64,000 nt of DNA from an uncultured Archangium sp. Its GTDB lineage: Bacteria; Myxococcota; Myxococcia; Myxococcales; Myxococcaceae. Below the pieces are notes generated by a model, which saw only the letters and a program-made list of their open reading frames with translations, was not told the origin of the DNA and did no database searches. A program made the position numbers and the translations under genes. Location: the NCBI GenBank assembly GCA_903905455.1, contig CAIVGN010000097.1, positions 62,001-126,000 on the forward strand, written 5' to 3'. This document shows positions 42,469 to 50,928 of the stretch, in pieces (positions within the stretch are counted from its first letter, which is position 1; every line of letters begins with the position of its first letter).

Positions 42469-43047
42469 TTAGCGGCCCGACTTCTTCTTCGCGGGCGCCT
42501 TCTTGGCCGCGACCTTCTTGGCCGCCGGCTTCTTCGCCGGGGTCTTCTTGGCGACGACCTTCGCCGTGACCTTCTTCGCGGGGGCCTTCTTCGCCGCGAC
42601 CTTCTTCGCCGGGGCCTTCTTGGCCGCGGCCTTCTTCGCCGGCGCCTTCTTGGCCGCCTTCGTCGCCTCGGCCGCTTCGTCGGCCTCGAGATCCGCGCGG
42701 ACCCCGTTCATGTCGAGCGCCGCCACGCCGGCGATGATCTCCTCGAACTCCTCGGCGGTCATCAGGCCCTCTTCGCTGGCCACGAGCACGCCATCGCGGA
42801 TGGCGACGATGGTCGGCATGACCTCGATCTCGAACTCGTCAGCCAGCGCCTCTTCAGCGTCGACGTCGACGCGCCCGAACATCACGGTGCCGTGCTTCTT
42901 CGAGGCCGCCTCGAAGATCGGGGCGAACTCGCCGCAGGGCGCACACCACGTGGCCGTGAAGTCGATGAACAGCGTGCCGCCCTTCTGCACGGTCGCTTCG
43001 AAGTTCTTCTCCGTCAGGGTGATCAATCCAGCCATGTCGTTGCTCAT
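42469..43047 (-). CDS. Thioredoxin-domain protein with histone H1-like Lys/Ala/Pro tail
   Basis: 192 residues if started at the ATG complementary to 43045-43047; a later ATG (43035) and an earlier GTG (43083) are possible. Residues 6-110 are a thioredoxin fold with the redox motif WCAPC (Cys35, Cys38) and the cis-proline in EVMPTIVAI. After a Glu/Ala-rich linker, the last 60 residues consist of repeats of KKAPAKK, AAAKK and VAAKK, ending KKKSGR. This composition matches histone H1-like bacterial tails (AlgP, Hc1, myxobacterial nucleoid proteins) that bind DNA. No signal peptide, so it is cytoplasmic. The combination suggests a thiol-disulfide enzyme held on DNA or another polyanion; that is inference. 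Confidence 0.88.
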   Translation of the reverse strand: MSNDMAGLITLTEKNFEATVQKGGTLFIDFTATWCAPCGEFAPIFEAASKKHGTVMFGRVDVDAEEALADEFEIEVMPTIVAIRDGVLVASEEGLMTAEEFEEIIAGVAALDMNGVRADLEADEAAEATKAAKKAPAKKAAAKKAPAKKVAAKKAPAKKVTAKVVAKKTPAKKPAAKKVAAKKAPAKKKSGR

Positions 43048-43095
43048 TTCAGGGGACAGCGGGTTCACCTCGGCGGCTAACACACCTGCCGCGTT

Positions 43096-43380
43096 TCAGC
43101 GTCGACCCTTTCGCGAAGGTAGAACGACACCTTCAGCCGCCAACCGCTTCGCCTGCTCGCCTTCCACCTGCGGAGCCAGGGTGCCGTCGCTGCGGATCAC
43201 CCGCCACCACGGCGCACCCGTCAGGCTGTGCAGCGCCCGCACCACCGCCCGCGCCGCGCCCGGCTTGCCCGCCCTCAGCGCCACCTGCGCGTAGCCCGCC
43301 GTCTTCCCCTCAGGGATCGCGCGCACTGCCTGGTCGACGGCCTGTTGCCACTCCGTGAGCGGGGTCTTGCGGGTGGTCAT
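43096..43380 (-). CDS. Alkyltransferase-like (ATL) DNA-damage-binding protein
   Basis: 94 residues, the size of free ATL proteins, corresponding to the C-terminal domain of O6-alkylguanine-DNA alkyltransferase. The helix-turn-helix part (AIPEGKTAGYAQVALRAGKP, then ARAVVRALHS) is intact, but the active site that reads PCHRV in the repair enzyme is PWWRV here (57-61). The acceptor cysteine is therefore replaced by tryptophan, as in ATL proteins, which bind alkylated guanine and pass it to nucleotide excision repair without repairing it. The gene is divergent from the lipoprotein gene at 43472. Confidence 0.9.
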   Translation of the reverse strand: MTTRKTPLTEWQQAVDQAVRAIPEGKTAGYAQVALRAGKPGAARAVVRALHSLTGAPWWRVIRSDGTLAPQVEGEQAKRLAAEGVVLPSRKGRR

Positions 43381-43471
43381 GAAGAAACCGTGAAGGACTC
43401 GTGAGCCCCTCGTGCAGCGGGTGGGGCGCAGGCATCGCATCGTCCTCCCCGTCTTCTCAAGGAGGAACACC

Positions 43472-44227
43472 ATGCCCCGACTCGTCTTCGTCCCCCTGAT
43501 CAGCCTCGCCGTGGGGTGCGCCGCCGCCCATGCCCCCCGCGCCGTCATGCCCGAGCTCGCCCCGGCGCTCCTCGAGGAGAACCACTTCCGCCGCGACCAG
43601 ATGGCCCTGGGCGAGCCCGAGCTCCGGCAGATCCTCGCCGCGCCCGTGTTCCTCGAGGAGCACGCCCGAATCGGCGTGCTGCCCGTGAGCACCGGCTACG
43701 CCCCCGACGGCGAGGTCCCCGTCGAGGCCGCCCCCGCCACGCTCACCGACGCGCTCGAGGGCAGCGGGTTGTTCGAGCTCGCCTCGGAGCTCTCCTCCGA
43801 GTGGCCCACGTCCTCGGGCATCGGTGGCCTGCGAGAGCTCGCCGCGAGGTACCGCACCGAATACGTGCTGCTCTACCGCCAGCGCTTCGCCGACGCGACG
43901 CACGCCAACGGGCTGTCGGTGGGCTTCATCACCTTGCTCGGGGCGCTGTTCCTCCCCGGCACCACCATCGAGTCCGCCGGCGTGCTCGAGGCCACGCTCT
44001 TCGACGTGAAGACCGGCACCATCCTCTTCACCATTCATGAGCGCGTGCAGCGCGAGGCCATGGCCGCTCCGCCGGCAGTGGAAACGCGATTGGGCGTGAT
44101 GCACCGCGAGATGGTGGGTGAGGCGGCGAAGAAGCTCGCCGTGCAGGTGATCGCGCGGTGTCAGCGGCTCGTGGCGTCTCGCCCCGCAAGCCCTGCACCG
44201 CTCGCCGAGCTCACCCCCAGTCGTTGA
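43472..44227 (+). CDS. Lipoprotein, possibly related to rhombotarget lipoproteins
   Basis: 251 residues from ATG 43472, preceded by a strong AAGGAGG ribosome site (43459-43465). Signal peptide PRLVFVPLISLAVGC with lipobox AVGC. The mature domain has the strand ARIGVLPVSTGY, the segment YRTEYVLLYRQRF, a hydrophobic GFITLLGALFLPGTTIESAG and LEATLFDVKTGTILFTIHE. This order resembles the lipoproteins associated with rhombosortase systems, but no rhombosortase gene or GlyGly-CTERM partner is visible here, so the family call is tentative. Function unknown. Confidence 0.75.
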   Translation: MPRLVFVPLISLAVGCAAAHAPRAVMPELAPALLEENHFRRDQMALGEPELRQILAAPVFLEEHARIGVLPVSTGYAPDGEVPVEAAPATLTDALEGSGLFELASELSSEWPTSSGIGGLRELAARYRTEYVLLYRQRFADATHANGLSVGFITLLGALFLPGTTIESAGVLEATLFDVKTGTILFTIHERVQREAMAAPPAVETRLGVMHREMVGEAAKKLAVQVIARCQRLVASRPASPAPLAELTPSR

Positions 44228-44272
44228 GAAGAGTTCGATGGGGCATGCGCGCTGCACTATGAGGCGCGCACC

Positions 44273-44725
44273 ATGCGCCTTCTTCTCGTGCTCGCTCTCC
44301 TCGCTGCCCCGGCCTTCGCGCAGGGCAGCATCTTCCCCGACAAGGCCACCAAGGACGCCGCCCGCAAGCTCGAACCCGACGTGCTGTCGGAAGAGAGCAA
44401 GCTCTTCCTCAAGGGCAAGATGAAGGGCCACAACAAGGACATGCGCGACCTGTCCATCGCCGTGGCCATCGTCAAGATGAGCGAGATCGAGCGCCTCGCC
44501 CAGGGCATCGCCAACTCGCCCCGGCTGGACCCGAAGATCGCCCAGTCGGCGAAGCTGCCGCAGCGGTTCTTCGAATTGCAGGAGTTGATGCGCAAGACCG
44601 CCCAGGAGCTGTCAGACGCCGGCAAGGCGAACGACATGGTCGGCAGCCTCGAGAAGTACCAGCAGCTGATGGGCCACTGCGTGACGTGTCACGCGGCCTT
44701 CAAGGCGCAGGTACAGGGGAGGTAG
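44273..44725 (+). CDS. Periplasmic c-type cytochrome (c-prime-like)
   Basis: 150 residues with signal peptide RLLLVLALLAAPAFAQ. The mature part is an all-helical bundle, and a single haem-binding motif CVTCH (Cys136, Cys139, His140) sits ten residues from the C-terminus, the arrangement of class II cytochromes (cytochrome c-prime and c-556). It would be exported by Sec and receive haem in the periplasm. The neighbours give no redox context; a palindromic repeat and then rpoD follow convergently. The electron partner is unknown. Confidence 0.88.
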   Translation: MRLLLVLALLAAPAFAQGSIFPDKATKDAARKLEPDVLSEESKLFLKGKMKGHNKDMRDLSIAVAIVKMSEIERLAQGIANSPRLDPKIAQSAKLPQRFFELQELMRKTAQELSDAGKANDMVGSLEKYQQLMGHCVTCHAAFKAQVQGR

Positions 44726-44764
44726 TTCGGGGCAGGGTTGGGGACAGGCGGCCCCTCACCCTGA

Positions 44765-44791
44765 CCCTCTCCCCTCGTTGAGGGGAGAGGG
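44765..44791. repeat. REP-like palindromic hairpin between convergent genes
   Basis: CCCTCTCCCCT (44765-44775) and AGGGGAGAGGG (44781-44791) form an exact 11-pair stem with loop CGTTG. Together with the preceding CCCTCACCCTGA it matches the widespread CCCTCACCC-ACCCTCTCCC type of extragenic palindrome seen in many proteobacterial genomes. It lies between the ends of the cytochrome gene and rpoD and may also stop transcription from both sides, although it lacks T-runs. No second copy is in this window. Confidence 0.65.
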
Positions 44792-44800
44792 AACTTCGAG

Positions 44801-46999
<2,199 letters not shown>

Positions 47000-47088
47000 G
47001 CGGGAGATCTCCGACAGGAACCGTCGTGGTACTGAACCGGCCGCCCTTAGCTCAACTACCGGGCGTGTATCAATGAACGGCTGTCACT

Positions 47089-48840
47089 TCACTTTTGTGA
47101 CTTCAGCTTTTGCTTCAAGACCATGAGGGCACCCTGTTCGGTCAGGAGCTCCCTCGAGTCCTGGGTCAGCTCCGAGGTCCCGCCGGGCGTATTGGCGATC
47201 TCCCGGGCGATGATCTGCAGTCGGTCTTCCACCGACCTCAACTTGAGCCGCGCCGACACCGCGTCGAAGCCCCGCTTGAGCGCCTCTTCGTCGGACGGCA
47301 GCATGTCCTTCGATTTCGTCAGCTGCGCCTTGACCACGTCGGACGCCTCGTAGAGCGCGTCTTCGGGCGACCCGGTGGACTGGATCGCCGCCACAAGGGT
47401 CCGTAATCCCATGTGTTTGAGCTCGTAGGCGACCTTGTGCACGTCGTTCTCGAGGAGCCGCCGATCCTTCAGGATCGCCGCCACCCAGGTGGCCTCGTTC
47501 TGATCAGGCGGGGGCTCGTTGCTCACCGGCTTGGGGGTCGCCTTGACCGCCGGGGGGAGCTTGCTCTTGAGCGCGGTCTCCAGCTCGGAAGCCGGCAGGC
47601 CGAAGTGCTTGGACATGGCCCCGAACAGGGCGCTGCGGGTCAGGCCCACCGGCACCTGGGCGGCGATGGGGCGGAACCGGTCCAGGGCCGCCATTTTTTC
47701 TTCGAATTCCGACTGGATGCCGCCGGGGAGCAGGGTCTCGAAGAGGTGCGCGGTCAGGGACCGGGCCTCGGAGATCATCTTCTGCATGGCCTCGGCGCCG
47801 ATCTTCCGCGCGTACGTGTCGGGGTCTTCGCCTTCGGGCAGCACCGCCACCCGCGAGTTGACCCCGCCCGCCAGCAGGGCCCCGGCGAGGCGCTCCACGG
47901 CCTTGCGACCGGCCTCGTCACCGTCGAGCAGCAGCACCAGCTCTTTCGCCTCGAGGCGCTGCAGCAGCGCCAGGTGGCCCGGGGTGAGCGCCGTGGAGCA
48001 CAGGGCGACCGCGTTCTTCACCCCGGCCTGGTGCATGCCGATGGCGTCGAAGTAGCCCTCGCAGAGCACCGCTGACTTCTTCTTGCGGATCTCGTCCCGC
48101 GCCTGGTCCGTGGCGTAGAGGATGTCCGACTTGTTGTAGAGCCGGTTTTCCTTCGAGTTCAGGTACTTGGGGCCGTCGTCGCCCTCGAGCAACCGGCCTC
48201 CGAAGGCGATGGTGCGGCCTTCCGGCGAGCGGATGGGGATGATCACCCGGCCGCGGAACATGTCGTAGTAGCCGTCGCCGCGCTGGCGGGGCGCCACCAG
48301 GCCGGCCTTCTCGCCGAACGCCAGGAAGCCCCGCTCGCGGAGCTGATCCGCCAGCTCGGTCCACGCCAGCGGCGCCCAGCCCAGCCCGAAGGAGCGGATC
48401 AGGTCGTCGGTCAACCCGCGGCTGTGGAGATAGTCGCGCGCGTGGCGGCCGATCACCGGGTCCCACAGCTTCTCCACGTAGTGCAGCGCGGCGAAGTCGG
48501 TCGCGTCCTTGACCTGCTGCTTCTCGCGCATGCCCGGGTCGACGGCCGCCTCGATGTCGATGCCGAGCTCCTTGGCGAGATCGGACACCGTGTCCACGAA
48601 GGTCTTGCCCATCAACCGCTGCACGAAGCTGATGGCGTCCCCGCCGGCCTGGCAACCGAAGCACTTGAAGCGCTTCTCGTCGGGCCACACGTAGAACGAC
48701 GGCGACTTCTCGCCGTGGAAGGGACACAGCCCCTTGTAGCTACGCCCCGACTTCTTGAGCTCCACCCCGTGGCGCTGGACGAGCGCGATCATGTCGACCC
48801 GCTCGCGCACCTCCTGGATCTTCGTGTCGGGGATGAGCAT
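47089..48840 (-). CDS. dnaG: DNA primase
   Basis: 583 residues, normal for DnaG, which makes RNA primers on the lagging strand. The N-terminal CHC2 zinc site is complete (Cys39, His42, Cys60, Cys63; GLCPFHGEKSPSFYV and KCFGCQAGGD). The RNA polymerase core shows GRVIIPIRSPEGRTIAFGGR, and the TOPRIM motifs are VLCEGYFDAIGMHQAG and LVLLLDGDEAGRKA. The C-terminal helicase-binding domain is less conserved. It lies between yqeY (22-base gap) and rpoD in the macromolecular synthesis operon, so primer synthesis, translation and transcription initiation genes are co-regulated. Confidence 0.97.
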   Translation of the reverse strand: MLIPDTKIQEVRERVDMIALVQRHGVELKKSGRSYKGLCPFHGEKSPSFYVWPDEKRFKCFGCQAGGDAISFVQRLMGKTFVDTVSDLAKELGIDIEAAVDPGMREKQQVKDATDFAALHYVEKLWDPVIGRHARDYLHSRGLTDDLIRSFGLGWAPLAWTELADQLRERGFLAFGEKAGLVAPRQRGDGYYDMFRGRVIIPIRSPEGRTIAFGGRLLEGDDGPKYLNSKENRLYNKSDILYATDQARDEIRKKKSAVLCEGYFDAIGMHQAGVKNAVALCSTALTPGHLALLQRLEAKELVLLLDGDEAGRKAVERLAGALLAGGVNSRVAVLPEGEDPDTYARKIGAEAMQKMISEARSLTAHLFETLLPGGIQSEFEEKMAALDRFRPIAAQVPVGLTRSALFGAMSKHFGLPASELETALKSKLPPAVKATPKPVSNEPPPDQNEATWVAAILKDRRLLENDVHKVAYELKHMGLRTLVAAIQSTGSPEDALYEASDVVKAQLTKSKDMLPSDEEALKRGFDAVSARLKLRSVEDRLQIIAREIANTPGGTSELTQDSRELLTEQGALMVLKQKLKSQK

Positions 48841-48862
48841 CGTCGGAGATCAAGGGTTCAGC

Positions 48863-49321
48863 TCAGCTCAGCTTGCCGAGCTGCAACCGGACCTCGTCGT
48901 TGATGGCCTTGCCCTCGGCCTGGCCCTTGAGGCGGGGGGTGACGATCTTCATCACCGCGCCGAGGTCCTTCGCGGACTTCGCGCCGGCCTCGGTGATGGC
49001 CTTTCCGATCTCGGCGGCGAGCTGCTCGGCGGTCAGCTGCGCGGGCAGGTAGGCCTGGAGAATCGCGATCTCCTGCTCTTCCTTGTCGGCGAGGTCCACG
49101 CGGCTGGCGTTCTTGTACTCGGCGGCGGCGTCGCGGCGCTGCTTCACCAGGGTCGTGATGACCGAGATGATCGCGGGCTCGTCGAGCACCTTGTTCTCGC
49201 CTTCGACTTCCTTGTACTTGATGGCGCTCTTGAGGGCCCGGATGGTCAACAGCTTGACCTCGGCCTTCGCGCGCATTGCATCTTTCAGATCGGAGTCGAG
49301 TCGCTCTCGGATGGTCGCCAT
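48863..49321 (-). CDS. GatB/YqeY domain protein
   Basis: 152 residues from the ATG preceded by an AAGGAA ribosome site. It is the free-standing YqeY form of the tail domain of the GatB amidotransferase subunit: IRERLDSDLKDAMRAKAEVK at the start, then LTIRALKSAIKYKEVE, a helical bundle and DLGAVMKIVTPRLKGQAEGK at the end. This domain binds tRNA in GatB; the role of the free protein is not established. Its place between rpsU and dnaG is conserved in many bacteria. Translation here depends on read-through of the terminator between it and rpsU. Confidence 0.95.
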   Translation of the reverse strand: MATIRERLDSDLKDAMRAKAEVKLLTIRALKSAIKYKEVEGENKVLDEPAIISVITTLVKQRRDAAAEYKNASRVDLADKEEQEIAILQAYLPAQLTAEQLAAEIGKAITEAGAKSAKDLGAVMKIVTPRLKGQAEGKAINDEVRLQLGKLS

Positions 49322-49346
49322 GGCAGTGGTTCCTTTACCGGCTCCG

Positions 49347-49388
49347 TAAAATGAAAACCGGAGGTTGGCAAACGTCGCCAACCTCCGG
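49347..49388 (-). terminator. Intrinsic terminator/attenuator between rpsU and yqeY
   Basis: On the minus strand an exact 12-pair stem (49377-49388 with 49358-49369; CCGGAGGTTGGC and its complement) with a 7-base loop is followed directly by TTTTCATTTT. It lies after the rpsU stop and before the yqeY start. A similar internal terminator in the E. coli rpsU-dnaG-rpoD operon lowers transcription of the distal genes relative to rpsU; the same role is likely here. Confidence 0.88.
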
Positions 49389-49409
49389 GTAGACCTGACC
49401 GCGAGGCGA

Positions 49410-49604
49410 TCAGTACGAGCGGCGGTTCTTCTTCACAGCGCGCTTCTTCGCAGCGATGGCCTTCTTCTTCTTCTTAACGGAAGGCTTCTCGTAGTGCTCG
49501 CGCTTGCGGATCTCGGAAAGGATGCCGGCCTTCTCGGTAGCCTTCTTGAAACGCTTGAGGGCCCCCTCGATGGACTCGCCGTCCTTGAGTTTGATGGTGG
49601 TCAT
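49410..49604 (-). CDS. rpsU: 30S ribosomal protein S21
   Basis: 64 residues, typical S21. Recognisable: [19 protein letters not shown], then [21 protein letters not shown] and a basic tail ending in KKNRRSY. S21 sits on the platform of the small subunit and helps mRNA selection. It is the first gene of the macromolecular synthesis operon and has an almost perfect ribosome site, consistent with much higher expression than the downstream genes. The stop is 21 bases before the attenuator stem. Confidence 0.98.
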   Translation of the reverse strand: MTTIKLKDGESIEGALKRFKKATEKAGILSEIRKREHYEKPSVKKKKKAIAAKKRAVKKNRRSY

Positions 49605-49607
49605 TTG

Positions 49608-49617
49608 TCACCTCCTT
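49608..49617 (-). promoter_or_regulatory. Near-perfect Shine-Dalgarno site of rpsU
   Basis: AAGGAGGTGA on the minus strand, ending three bases before the ATG, complements the 16S rRNA 3' end over ten bases. It is the strongest ribosome site I saw in the window, in line with high output of a ribosomal protein. Confidence 0.85.
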
Positions 49618-49677
49618 CCGAGAGTTACAACTTTGGGTCGAGGCGTCTGACACAGGCCACGGGGCCCGCGCAAGGAA

Positions 49678-50916
49678 TCATCGCGCGGTGACGCGGAAGA
49701 CCGTGCTGCCCAGCCGCACGCGCATGCCTTCGAGCACGCGGCGCTCACCGCCGGAGGTCAGGGCCACGAAGGTGCCGATGCGCGCCGACCGGTCGAGCAG
49801 CTCGATGGCCGGGCCCGTGGGGCGGAGCTCGGCGTGGGTGCTGGCCATGGTGTCGTCGTCGCTGAAGCGAAGGGTGGTGCCTTCGCGGCCGATGGTGATC
49901 ACCCCGCGCAACACCCAGGTGCGGCCCGCCCGGGCGCCGACCAGCACGTGCTCGAGGCGCCACGAGGCCGCCGGCCGGGGCGCGCCGTAGGGCCAGGGCT
50001 GGTCAGAGAGCGCGGTGTCCAGCGGCCCCAGGTAGAGGAAGCGCTGCATGCCCACCGAGAACGAGTCTCCCGGGGTGAGCCGTTGCGGGCCGTCGATGCT
50101 CAGCCAGGTACCCGAGGCGCTGCCGCCGTCGGAGATCCACAGGTCGCTGCCGCGCTGAAAGAACGACGCGTGGGCGTGCGAGATGAAGGGATCGGCTTCG
50201 ACGTCGAGCACGCCCAGGCCCTTGCCGAAGAGCATCGGGCGCTTGGTCACCGGCATGCTCTTGCCGGTGTGGGGCCCGGTGAGCACCTCCAGCGACCAGC
50301 TCTTGCCCGCGGCCAGCGGCGCGCGGGGCAGGGCCGCCGAGGGGGCCTGGGGCACGGTGGTCTCGGCCGCGAACCGGTCGGCCACGGACAGGGCCAGGTG
50401 CTGATCGGTGCTCGCTTCGCGCTTCTCGGGCGGGCGCACCGTGTCGACCTGCACCCGCACCGTGGGTCGCTCGGCGGGCGGCGGGCCGGTGGGGGCGCTG
50501 GGCGTGGGCAGGAAGGGGAGATCGGCTCCGACCACGGGCGCTTCGCGGCGCTCGAGCACGGCCTGGGCTTCGTCGCCGGTGCCCGGCAGCGTGTGGCGGC
50601 GCATCAGGCCCGGCGGCACCGGGCGCTGGAGCGCGGGCAACGGCTCGAGCGGCGTGGCCTCGGTCACCCGGATGGTGCCGGGGGGGATCACCGGCTGGGT
50701 CTGGTGGGGGATCGGGGCCTTCGGCGCTTCCTGCCCGGGGCTGGTCTGCGCGCCCGTCGAGCGCATGGCCTGCCGCGCACGCTCGTGGGTGGGGTCGATG
50801 CGCAGGACCTGGGCAAGCAACTCCTCGGCGCCAGAGCGGTCGCCCTGCACCATGAGCCAGATGGCTGCTTCGACCATCTGATCGATGGAGCGCGTGCCCG
50901 TCACGGGGGCGCGCAT
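49678..50916 (-). CDS. Double FHA-domain protein with N-terminal TPR-like segment
   Basis: 412 residues. Residues 10-50 form a TPR-like helical pair (AAIWLMVQGDRSGAEELLAQ). A Pro-rich linker of about 150 residues follows. Two forkhead-associated folds close the protein: the first around 215-300 (MLFGKGLGVLDV, DPFISHAHASFF, SGTWLSIDG) and the second around 325-412 (ITIGREGTTLRFSDD, MASTHAELRP, RIGTFVALTSGG). The second keeps the G-R and S-x2-H residues for phosphothreonine binding; the first lacks the usual Arg after Gly and may be degenerate. Such proteins read Ser/Thr kinase signals; a kinase lies at 60522. Cytoplasmic. Confidence 0.88.
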   Translation of the reverse strand: MRAPVTGTRSIDQMVEAAIWLMVQGDRSGAEELLAQVLRIDPTHERARQAMRSTGAQTSPGQEAPKAPIPHQTQPVIPPGTIRVTEATPLEPLPALQRPVPPGLMRRHTLPGTGDEAQAVLERREAPVVGADLPFLPTPSAPTGPPPAERPTVRVQVDTVRPPEKREASTDQHLALSVADRFAAETTVPQAPSAALPRAPLAAGKSWSLEVLTGPHTGKSMPVTKRPMLFGKGLGVLDVEADPFISHAHASFFQRGSDLWISDGGSASGTWLSIDGPQRLTPGDSFSVGMQRFLYLGPLDTALSDQPWPYGAPRPAASWRLEHVLVGARAGRTWVLRGVITIGREGTTLRFSDDDTMASTHAELRPTGPAIELLDRSARIGTFVALTSGGERRVLEGMRVRLGSTVFRVTAR

Positions 50917-50928
50917 AGCACGGCCCCG

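Noticed and set aside
47068-47096. TTGATA on the minus strand before rpoD as a separate rpoD promoter
   Set aside because: No acceptable -10 sequence lies at 16-18 bases, so I do not list it as a promoter.
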